From: Cymodocea nodosa
Lineage: Eukaryota > Streptophyta > Magnoliopsida > Alismatales > Cymodoceaceae
Length of the DNA: 64,000 nucleotides
Reading direction: 5' to 3'
NCBI GenBank assembly: GCA_036874045.1
Contig: JAZBRI010000011.1
Coordinates: forward strand, 14,650,001 to 14,714,000
Made by a program: the position numbers and the translations under genes. A model generated the notes under the pieces. That model was not told where the DNA came from. It did no database searches and saw only the letters and a program-made list of their open reading frames with translations. Shown here in pieces: positions 26,379 to 37,409 of the stretch (position 1 is its first letter; each line of letters starts with the position of its first letter).

Positions 26379-29094
26379 TATCAACCACATAATCTTGTAT
26401 CTTTGTTTAGGTGTCTTCCCACCTTCGTCCTTTTTAGACAGGTTGTTAGGTAGGATTAGTTTTTTTTTTTTTTTTTTTTTTTTTGTTCTTTGAGGTTAAC
26501 GTAATAGTGTTAGCCACCTGTACTTCACCTACATATATAGTTAATGCTTTATTAGGGTTGGATGGATTGAGATTCATCCACCTGTGTTTTCACTTATGAT
26601 TCTCTTCCGTAGTGCTTTCGTCTCTCTCTTCGTCAATTCTTTCTTTAGCTATATGTATACATGATCGTGAAGGTTCCAACCACCATTTTCTTTTCATTTG
26701 TTCAATGAATCTTTGTGTGCTTCTGTTGACTAACAATTCGTCTCCTCTATCTGCCAACTCCATTACTAATTAGAAGTTTGGTAATCTTAAATCTCCTTTT
26801 ATTTGTGTCGACCTTCAAGTTAGATCCAGCGATTTGTTTGCAATCACTTGTGAAGATCAAACCTTATGAGAGAGAGAGAGAGAGGACAACCAAAGAAAAA
26901 GAAATGTCGTCGAATATGATATCTCGTTAGGGTATAGAGTTAGATATATATATCATTTAATTGTCACGTTTTAGAAATGATATGGTAATCGTTGTAACGT
27001 TAAAGAGAAGAAAATATGTATAAATACAATGAGAAAAATAAGGAATAAAGAGAAAATAAGAAATATTATTGATTTTTTGTAATTCTCTCTTTTAGGTAAG
27101 TTTTTTTCCTTTGATCTAAAAATAGTCTTATTTGAGATTTATACATGATTTTGATAATTATAGTGAGGTATGTAATTATATTCATAATTACTTATCATTA
27201 GTGTTATACATTATAGAATAATGTATGGATATAATTATAATGATATTCGTATATATTTCAAATCCATAAGTATGAACATATTAGTGTTATTGTAAATTTA
27301 TATTGATTATAATATAATTATATGTTTATACAGATAATAAGATTTTACATAATTTCTTAATAAAATAGGTACTAAAATAATCCACTATAATGTGGTATTT
27401 ATATATATATCATAATTAAATGTTTGTTACAACAGTAAATTAAGATTGCAAGAGACAAAAATAAACATGTGGTTACTAATTAACATACAAACAAAACTAA
27501 ACACAACTGAATAAAAAGAAACCACATGTTCGAGCACGTGCGGGAGAAAATCTTATTTTCTTTGATCCGGAGGAATATCCTTTTATGTATAATGACCGAA
27601 AATCTCTCAATTTTTATAACATTAAAGTTGAAATTGAATCATAATTTTGCAAAATTTTTCCTTCGTAAAATTGTATCCAAACCTTACCTTAGATGTAATT
27701 AGTAATTAAGTTAATAATTAAGATTAGTTCAATGTAATTTTATTTAGGAGAGGGTCCTCATTGGATATATAATCATATTTTTCATGGACATGATTTAGAT
27801 TTAATTGTTATTTTATTCCGTTATAGTTTGATGAATATGAGCAGTCAGAATATGTTTTAAAAATTTAATTTTTGCTTGTTTTATCTTTCATCATACAAGG
27901 TTTAGTTTGGTCTTTCGTTATAGTTTACTTATATTGAACGTAGAAACTTTTACGGCAAAAAATGTTTTGAATTCATGTTTTTATTCTTTTACATGCTTCC
28001 TATTTTGGAAAATGACCATAGTACATTTACATGTAATGTGACAACAAAGTGGTTTGGTTGAAAATGGAACTTTACATTGCGTTTTCAATCATATTTTTTT
28101 ATACTTGAGAAGGCACGTGATTACCGATTACTGGCTATCATTATCTGGTCATTAACTGGAAGTAGCGCGCTGTCGTCTGTTCCTCACGACTCTACAATAT
28201 TCATCGTTTCGTTCGGAACATTTATTTGAACTAATAAAATACCTACCCAAAAAGTCAAGTAGATATTCGTGGATCAACCAAACCTTCGTATGAGACGAGC
28301 ACGTTTGATTCCGTCCAAAGTTGAGATGTTGGCTCGTCTCCGTTGTTTGCTTTGCAAATTAGTTCGTGGTTTAAGGTCTCATAAGGTCTGTAACTTGACT
28401 AAAAACAGAAACAATTGACGAGCATGTTTAGTTTAATAGAGATGATCTCTCCGCTTACAATTTTTCTACTACAGGCAGAATATTTTTAACATATTGCTTT
28501 TACAATTCACAACCACATGATACCCAACAACCTCACAATTGAAACGTGAAACTTAAAATAATATGAATCAACGGACGATCATTTCTCGTAAGAAGGCTAG
28601 GGGTCTATAACCACAGACAGAAGGTATTTTATGGAATTAAGCAGAACAAAACCAGCATTGTAACTTGGAACAGCCAACCAAAAAAGCTTTTCAGCATAAA
28701 AAACTCGGGTTTAGCTGTATCACTCGACAAAATTGACAACAGACAAAAAAAGAACACAGCACAAATGAAGCAATCAAATTTCTCGTTGAATGCTAGGATA
28801 CAATCAGACAAAAATAACCGGAGTATCACGGGCGAGCGGATTTAACAAAATCCTTGGACAGCAAATAATTCGCACCCTTAGAAACTAGATGATGCAAGTG
28901 GATGACGCTGAAGAAGTTCGGGTCAGTATAGGTCCAAATGGGGCCATATAATGGAATTTCAATTAGAGCCGAGGAAATGAATCGACAACAAAAAGAACAC
29001 TACTCTTTACCAAAAAAAAAAAACAAAAAGAGCACTAGTCCCTCAAGAAGAATCAAGTCAAAACTCTAATCAATAAATTGAGAACCCGGGCCTA
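26379..29094. other. AT-rich intergenic region
   Basis: No supported gene. It includes a run of about 24 T near 26461-26484, a GA microsatellite near 26870-26884, very AT-rich sequence from 26930 to 28100, and at the right end the likely 3' UTR of the OTU gene. Confidence 0.5.
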
Positions 29095-31663
29095 TCAAAG
29101 TACAACAGCAGCAGACATCTCTTGTGAAGTAAGTGTAATTGGAAAAGCAATCAAGGGCTCGTAATGATCAGCACCCGCACCACACCAACCTGTCATCGAA
29201 AACGGATTTCAATCATAAATAAGGTAAAGTAATGAGCAAAAACGGCCAAGTGGACTTCGGCGATAAGATGTTGTTCAAATTAAAGTCAATCCATCTTTCA
29301 AATACATATTTTACATCATTATAATGTACTCGTCCATATGCAAGCAGAAAGGTTCATCAAGAAATCAACAAGAAATTCAAATGTCAATACACTATTAGAA
29401 TAACGTCATGCATCGAATTAAAGATGCACTACCACTCCCAGAGACATAAGAAAGGATCTTCTAAATCGATAAAAAGTACTTCAAAAAGGAACACAAAATT
29501 GCAGAAGATAAGCTATTGGTATAAACTGGATGTGTACCTGTTCCTTTCATGAATAGGAAAAAGGGTGGTCCACAAATTTCTCCTCTTGGCCTATGAGGGA
29601 GGAAGAAAACACAGTTTTCTTCATCCACCATAGCATCTGAACCATGTGCTTGAACCTGAAACATGAAAAATTGTTTTTAGTTAAGCAGTGATAATTTATT
29701 ATATGAGAATTGAAGAAAACCACAATATTTTAGGGTATAGAACAAGATTACATCACAGGAAAAAGTAACAAACTATAGCTCTAGGTTCTAGAAGATATCT
29801 TAAAATGTATAGCCAATTACAAAAAACACAAAATAAATGAAATGACTCATTCAATTGTAAAGAAAATTGGCACAAAGATAATAATGCGGAACCATGCAAA
29901 CTTAGTTGATAGATAATATTCAGAAAAATTCCATCACCTATTCTTCTATTGGAAAGTAGATGCAAGAAAAGAAGTGGAGAAACGTTCATATAGCTTTCCA
30001 TTATTTGGATAAAAACATTCAAGAAAAATCATGGAAATAATGCTTTACAAGTTGAAATAAAATGGGGAGAAAGTTTGCACAAACAAGTATAATTGCCCGG
30101 CATGCAATAAAATTTGTTTCACAAACATGACATTCATCCAAGTACAACAATTCATTAATCACATTATCTAGGCTCCGCAGCAGGAATTCTTTCTCTACAG
30201 GAACCCCTATCCACAACTATCATTACTGTTAGAATATGTAATTATAAAATTTTGCATTATTCAAAATTCTTCTAACCCTTTTAATTCACCAAGAATTGAT
30301 AAAAATCTCTTGTTTACCATGCACCAATAAGTCTTCTTCGAACATGTTCTTTCGTGTAAAAATTACCATTTTAAAAAGGGTATCATCAGAATTTTTTTTC
30401 TGAGATCCTATCCAAGCAAGACAAGGCACTCTTTCATATTCATTTACTTTCTATTATCCTCTTTCAAATCTCAATGCACTATCAAAATTAAACTTGAAAT
30501 TGAATATGTCGATAAAGCATTGGGCAAGCAAAACTTGGCAGGAAAAAACCATATGCGGTCAGCTTTTTACAGTAAGGAACGTCGTGAGACGTAGCCAGAA
30601 GTGCTTAGGCGTGCATACTACTGATCCTATGTTTTCCACGTGATGCAGCAAAAACAATGATGGAGTTCAAAACAGACATCAATAAAAATTAGGAAATGAA
30701 CAACAATGGAAATTTTCCTGTAGAATTGCGTCACAGCAAACAATCTATGTGTAGCTCAAATAAACAGGACCTTTGAAAAATCATTACCACATAGATCTCT
30801 CGCTGGAACTCGGTGGCAAGACTCTCAATGGCCACATCATCGCCGAACGCTGCAGCATGTCCGTCCCTATTCTCGTCCACCGTAAGCAACCCCTCCTCCG
30901 TGTACTGCAACGTGATAATATCATACTCATCTTCAGGGGAACCAGAGATCGCCATATACTTCCCCCAACTTTCACCATTGTTCACACCAACACACCTCTC
31001 CCGATATATTGACTCCGCCGAACTCTCCCTAAAGAACACGAGATACAGAGAAAACACGTCGGTCAAAATTAGAAACCCAATGTTTTCAACGAAAAAATAG
31101 GGAGAAATTTTAAAGATCTTGCTTCACCTTTGCATCCCGAGATCTACGAGCTCCTGGATGGCATAGTCGAGACCATCCCGATCGGTCTTCCTGGCAAGAA
31201 GCTTCACCTCCTGCACGACGTGGATTCCCCACCCGGCATTCAGATCTGGAGAATAGAGGTGGCGGATCACCACATCGATCGCCTCCTTCTCCTCCGGCGC
31301 GAACCGCTCGTACTCCATCAAGAAGCGCCTCACCGCCCGCTGCCTCAGTTCCCTCGCCTCCACCTTCGTCCCCATCGCCTTCCTAGAGGCCGTGAAGAGG
31401 CAGTTCCCATCAGCCTCCACGTCCCCGCCATGGTCGAGCCGGAGCGCCACCTCCTCCACCCCGGACGTCGCGCCGTCAATCTTGTTCTTCCATAGGACGC
31501 CCTTGGAAAGGAGCTTTTCCAGGCACCTCCTTTGCTGGGGCTCGAGGCCGGTGACGAGGTTCCAGGAGGACTTCGGCGGTTCGGCCGGATCGGGGCCGAC
31601 CTGGGCTTGCCAGGTGAGTAAGGGTGGGGATGGGGTTAGCGTGTCGGCGATGAGGTTCACCAT
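29095..31663 (-). CDS. OTU-like cysteine protease (deubiquitinase)
   Basis: Four exons (31128-31663, 30788-31028, 29538-29655, 29095-29189) join in phase to 329 residues. The OTU catalytic centre is visible: DGNCLF with nucleophile Cys88 (Asp85 in the same loop), and GAGADHYEPL with the catalytic His at about 307. Between them lie LYSPDLNAGWGIHVVQEVKL, SGSPEDEYDIITLQYTEEG and AFGDDVAIESLATEFQREIY. OTU proteases remove ubiquitin from proteins. This one belongs to a conserved plant OTU group with a short N-terminal region (PSPPLLTWQAQVG, WNLVTGL) and no extra domain. Substrate and location are unknown. The ATG at 31663 is the first in a GC-rich exon 1. Intron 2 is about 1.1 kb. Confidence 0.88.
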
Positions 31664-34600
31664 TAGGGTTAGGGTGTGGTTTCTTGGCAGAGCCCCGCTG
31701 CCCTGCTGGTTTTTCAGAGAGATAGAGCGGGGGGGCCTGGTCAGGTATGCGCGGGCGTGTGTATTTTTTTACCGTTGAAGGAATGGTGGGGTCAAAGGAA
31801 CGTGGCAAGGAAGGAGCGGACAATATTCAGCGACAGCTGGTGATCCAGTTTGACCATTGACTGGGTACCCAGATTATTAAAATGTATGCTTCTTTTTTTT
31901 TTTAATAAAAAAGGTGTTATCCCAACTATTTGATTGTCCAAACCAACCGTACTGGTAATTTTTCTGAAATTTTAAAATTCAATAAATAAATTTATGTATT
32001 TAAATTCAGATAAAAATACTAATTTGAAAGAAAATGACATATGCATTCATCGTTTTCTACTACACTGTCATTTATAAGAGATGATTCCAAACTAAGATAA
32101 CATTTGTTGATTAATTTTTGCATATTAACTATTAGCGACGAGACGATGTATTAGATCGTTCTATGAATTATAGAAAACAAGGTATTAATTTCAAGTTTTA
32201 AGTAAAAACGTAATGATCATCGAAATTTGTCACATGTCAACCAAATTTAAAATTAAACCAAACATTATTTCAACACGAGCTTGAGGTGCAAATACAATAT
32301 TCGACAAACAAATTTATTATCCTTTGGACTATCAATTTAGGGGAGCAAGCAGTTGGATACGTCATCGTTGGCATGTCGTCAGAGAAGGCAAGCGTTTGTC
32401 TTCGGTTGTCCATCAAACGACGTATAATTTTACTTTAAAAAAAAATTAACGACGTGGATTTTTTAAACTGCATCACCACGTGCTAGAGCGTACGTCCATC
32501 TTCGTGGTGGCTTCACCCTCACATTCACATAATCCTCACTTTCTGCATTATCTTTGTTCTTCTATATATAATCACTGTTATTACATTATCCTCATGAATT
32601 ATACAAGATTCCCACTCTTACTCACATAAGCGGTCTCTTTCATTATAATTTTAATCGGGTGAATAAAAGCAATTACAAGGAATGTTGGCACGAGAGTCTC
32701 CAAATAGAGAAGGTCAAAGTTACTCACAAGTGCGCAAAAAGAAATACGCAAAATTATGAATAATTCAACTAAAACACTCATAAAAAATTTTATTTTAGGC
32801 GTTTATAGTAAAAATCCTCTTTTGTGTTAATTGCCATGTATCGTGACTAAATAAGATTAGATTAACGATTGATGTCGTTAATTATCTATTTCATTATTAT
32901 AAAGTCCAAAGCCTGCATGAGAACGTAGAGTGATCGATCCGGTGCGTTTCGAGAAACGTTGAAAGTCCCGGTAATTTTGAAATGCAAAAATAGAACCTAA
33001 ACATTCAATTCCCAGAAAAATGGAAGTAATGTGTGAATTTCCGGTTCATTTTAGAAAATCCCTCCGATGTATTTTCTTTCGAGGATTGGACTGAAGCTGG
33101 GCCTGAGGGTTGGGAAAGCAAACAACCCGCTCGAAACTAAGGCCCATGTTTAACTTAATACTGCAAGACTAAGGCCCATGTTTGTCGTCCTTCCTCGAGC
33201 ACATATGATTGTACGAATGGATGCGGACTGGGCTCAACCCGGTTCGAACTGAGTCGAAGTATTGATATTTGGAGCCTTGCAGGCTTTTTCATACTCGCAC
33301 TCGAAAATATTTAAATTTATAAATCTTTCCTGTTCATACGCGAGAGTATCTATCTTCCCTGTGGGTCTTCCTCTATTTATTTGTCTACTTGTACAGAATA
33401 ATATTTATAAGTATTTATATTTATAACTACACTATTTCTTCGTGCATTTTTATATTTTGAAAACGTAACCCAATCCAGTAGGAGAAACGTATTTGATCTA
33501 TATCCAACCGCGTATATTTGTAAATCGACTTCAAATTCAACTCCGGGATTTGCGAAAGAATAATTTAAAAATACCATATAAAATATTATCAACAACTATA
33601 TTGTATCAATATCATTTAATACAAATATGTTCCCAAGATTCAAAACCACTAATAAACAAACATACCTCCATTTAGATGCGGATATGCATCCGGGAAGCTT
33701 GAATCCGTCGGGGACATAGACTTGTGGTCTATCTATTCACCGGAGACACGGATGTATTATTATTGCAAAACCGGAGACACGGATTCGTGACTAGCACCAC
33801 ATGTAATAATTAAATAATATACGGCACATTGCAATTGAGCCTTTTTCTTCTTTTCTCTTCACCTCTCGTTTCGGCGTTTTTCATCGTTCGGGCAATCCGC
33901 GTGCTTTAAAATCGTGAAGTTCAAAGAAGGAAGAAACCGATGGAACGGCGGTGGTGGGTCGGTAGCTTGAGCAACATCTGGGACCCGACCGGACTCATGA
34001 CCTTGAGGACTCATATAATTGAAGTATATTACTTAATTAAATTATAATATTAGATGATTAATCATAACATTATAAAATTTATGTTTATTATTTAAGCTCA
34101 TATTTGTTAGTTCAATGAAAAGGCACATTTTTATACATTGATTCGTGGTGACAAACGTGACACGTCCCTCGTGTCCAGAATATTACCTATTCATATATTT
34201 TGTTTTTTTTCTTTCTAAATAAGGTTAATTTTTTCATTAGCGTAATTTATTTATTTGTATATTATTATTATTAGATTTCATTTTATTAGGTTCGATTGCC
34301 ACCTGGTTTGCTAGGCTGGAGTCTTATCCTCCGGCGGCGATATGTTCAAGCTCTGCGGCGAACCATTCGTCTTCTTTCTTTTTTTTTTAACAGTTTTGTA
34401 ATATTCTTAAAACCAAAGAGGTTCATATATGCCCGGCAATCCGAGTCAGGAAATTTAAGGTTTGGTTTTAGACCAATTTTAAAAATTTTGAATTTTGTGT
34501 AGTTATGATTCTGAAAAAATTCATTATTAAACATCGCTGAGATAATACATTTTAAATATAATAAGAGAGAGTAAAGTAATTTTAGTAATTTATTTTTCTT

Positions 34601-34904
34601 AAATCGTAAAATTAAGAAAAAAGTTGATTTTAACCGATTTTTAAAATCACGGTAAGAAAAATTGATTCTAAGGACGATGACTAATAAAATGACGAGAAAC
34701 ATGTGGAAAATACAAGCAACGCCGTTCATTAGTATTGCAAGATATGTGGTAAATTAGTTGCAGATTTCAAATATAGGAAAGGCACCTAAACATGACAAAC
34801 CAGAAATATCCATAAAAGACCATCCATTTTGGAATATATATATAATTTAAACCACACACGGCACACAGCATTATAAGGGAAATATTAACTAGTTTCAAAA
34901 ACAT
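31664..34904. other. Promoter of the OTU gene and AT-rich intergenic region
   Basis: No supported gene. The GC-rich left end (to about 31860) is the 5' region of the OTU gene. A 16-base word (ACTAAGGCCCATGTTT) occurs twice, at 33136-33151 and 33168-33183. Open frames at 34296-34729 are low-complexity and not convincing. Confidence 0.45.
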
Positions 34905-35153
34905 TCATCGGTCTTCACCAGAGGCTTTGGAATTATAAAAAATCCAAGTACTGCAACATAAACTGTAAGGAAATAGCATTTTAGCCTTCCAACACGTCAG
35001 AAAGGTGTCTACAAATCCATAAATGATCCTTGCATGAGGAGTAACAGTAAAGTGAAGATTCTCCTTCCCTGTCTGCCGTCCATCAATCAACCCAACCCGT
35101 ACCATCACCGCCGCTGCGGTGGCTGCAGTCCTCTCCGGTGACCATGCCGCCAC
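34905..35153 (-). other. Candidate exon or gene fragment, unrecognised
   Basis: On the minus strand an open stretch of 82 codons runs from AAWSPERTAATAAAVMV through GLIDGRQTGKENLHFTVTPH to a stop. The composition looks protein-coding. Splicing at TTACAG (about 34970) and a frame change would give an end VAVLGFFIIPKPLVKTDE. The WSPER start followed by a small-residue helix faintly recalls light-harvesting-like proteins. That is speculation, and the piece may be a decayed fragment. The G/C-rich block to its right (35160-35480) has frames on both strands without a known match. Confidence 0.25.
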
Positions 35154-35159
35154 CCCGTC

Positions 35160-35975
35160 ACATGCGTATGCGCTAGAGCATCGTCCCTACAACGGGGGCG
35201 GACTATAGCAGCAGTGTGGCGGTGGAACGTGTGCAGTGCAACGCACAGTCGACCACGACCGCCACCCGCCGACCATTCGCAGGTACAGGCACGTCACCGC
35301 CACACCAGCTTCCACGCACGAGCTTCACCTTTTTCTCTGCGTCCGTCATCCCTGCCTCTCCCCTCCTCCGGCCTACGGATTTTTTCACTGGATCTACTCC
35401 CCCCCGTAAGTTTCCAGCGTGTCCTCCACCACCGCCGCTCTGTCACGGTAAAGTGGTTAAGGGCCGTGGCATTGCGTCTCTAGCTAGACTAGCGTGGCAC
35501 GGGATGCCATCAGACCCACCTCCCGATGAAAGCCCATCCAACCTTTTCTTCAAAATAAAGTCGTTTAATCAGTGGGCTTAATAAGGCCATTTAACCTAAA
35601 AAGACAATAGCGATGGTTGACAAAGGAAGAGGATACCCAAAACACAGCACAAAAGAAGATGGTGCACGAAAATATTAGAATATGCAGCTCCTCTTTCATC
35701 GTATAGAGAACGAAGAAAATTAGAATTAACCCATGGAGGGGCGGCAAAACCTGAAACTTCGATAACACAACTAAGGCCACATCTTACGTGCATTAACCAT
35801 TTCATAATCTTCACCCACAGTTTCCCACCACAGTGCCGTTTACGTTAACATGCACGAGCATTAGTGGAAAGAAGAACGATTAAAATGGCATAATTTTCTT
35901 CCTTATTTATAATACTTTCACGTTAAATATAACAAAACCCGGTACGATTCTGCGATATTTCAATCCCTTCATTCT
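35160..35975. other. Spacer
   Basis: A GC-rich block to about 35530, then AT-rich sequence that probably includes the 3' UTR of the HIPP gene. No supported gene. Confidence 0.35.
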
Positions 35976-37409
35976 TTACATTACACGGCAGGCGTTGGGA
36001 TTCTCGTCGCTGAAGATCTGCGGCGGTGGGTCGGCGTATTCCGGGTAGGCGTATTCCGCGATGTATCTTGGGTAGTAATAGTAGAATTCGTTCATCCTCG
36101 ACTGCACGCTCTTCATCGTCGCCGCCGCCCACTCGTCGGAGACCGCCACCGACTTACCTTCCTTCTCACCACCGTCCCCTCCGGTAGAATCACCATCCTT
36201 TTTAGCGTCCTCCCCTTCGTCTTCGCCTTCTTTCTTGTCGGCCCCACCGCCGTCGGTCTTACCTTCCTTCCCGGTGTCATCGCCGTCCTTGGGCTTTTCT
36301 TCCTGTTTCGTCACCGGCTCGACCTTGACGATGACGGCGTGCTTGCCTGTGCGCTTGTAGACGTACTCCACCAGTTTTAGTGGGTCGAACACACCTTTCA
36401 CCGTCACTTGTGAAGCTTTAAGCTCTGGGTCCACCGATTGGACTCCTGCGTCAACTTGCAAATGGTTTCAGAAATTGCAGAACATTTTTTCCTTTGAGAA
36501 CGTGGGAAAGGATCGACCCATAAGTTGAAAAGTTGGCACCTTTCATCTTGAGGATCCGCTTCTTGATCTCGAGAGAGCAAGCTTCGCAATGCATGTGGGC
36601 TTTGAGAACAACTGCTATGACCAGTGGCTGCAAGACACAGTGAACAAATACAAATGCCCATCAATACTTCTTTTTTTTTCGTCAAGAAAAGCAGGAATAT
36701 TCACAAGCAGAACGTACCGCTTCCTTTTTCTCCTCCGGCTTGGGTTTCTCTTCTGCCTTCTCCTCTTTCTTCTCTGGTTTCGGAGGGATGGGAGTAATAA
36801 GCTCGATCCTCCTCCCTGTCTTCTTTTGCACCCTATCCAGCACCTTCAGTGGATCCGCTGCTGCCACCGTACCATTCACCACCACCTTGTGTGCCCGGCA
36901 GTCCGTCGTCACCTTCTCTACTCCTGCAATCCCTCCAACCATCGTATTCAACTCAGAATGAACAAGTTAGAGTAACAAAAACGCATGAAAAGCTAGAAGA
37001 AATTAGTTGGGGATTTGGAAAAGATGGAGGAACCTTCGAAACCCCTGAGTGATCTTCGGACCTTCCGAGCACACCCCTCACAATGCATGTAAACGCGCAT
37101 GATGATCTCCTCCGGAGGCGGTGGTGGCGGAGCATCCTCCTTCTCACCATCTCCACCACCTTCCTCTGCTCTCTTCTCTCCACCAGCATCCTTCTTCTCT
37201 TCCCCTTTCTCGACAGGCACCTTCTCCTCCTTCCCCTCCTTCCCCTCCTCGACCTTCTTCTCCTCGGCCTTCTTCTCCTCCTGCCGAAACACAAAAAGAT
37301 AGAACAAATCAGTTCATCCCATGTCATACCATATCAAACAACGAGACCCATATGGCAATAGCCTCGCAACAGAGTGAAGAATGAGAAGAAGGCCACCGAC
37401 CTCCCCCAT
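35976..37409 (-). CDS. Heavy-metal-associated isoprenylated plant protein (two HMA domains)
   Basis: Five exons (37401-37409, 37034-37280, 36718-36923, 36540-36627, 35976-36445) join in phase to 339 residues. A Lys/Glu-rich N-terminus (1-60) precedes HMA domain 1 (about 62-130), with the metal-binding MHCEGC (Cys70, Cys73). HMA domain 2 (about 157-228) has MHCEAC (Cys168, Cys171). Charged, Gly-rich linkers follow, then a Tyr-rich tail and the C-terminal CaaX box CRVM (Cys336), which predicts farnesylation. This is the HIPP family (HIPP3/5/6-like): cytosolic, membrane or nuclear metallochaperone-like proteins linked to metal homeostasis and stress. Each HMA core is split by an intron at the same place (after FEG and KMKG), as expected from internal domain duplication. 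Exon 1 encodes only Met-Gly-Glu (9 bases). Confidence 0.88.

Noticed and set aside
33080..33110. A miR319-like word (TTGGACTGAAG)
   Set aside because: Only eleven bases agree, and no long foldback precursor is seen around it.
35216..35581. A Pro/Ser/Arg-rich frame of 121 codons
   Set aside because: Typical of random GC-rich DNA. Overlapping frames on the same strand are equally long, and no domain is seen.
36589..37384. Several plus-strand frames rich in Ser, Leu and Pro over the HIPP gene
   Set aside because: They are complements of Lys/Glu-rich linkers and HMA exons on the minus strand.
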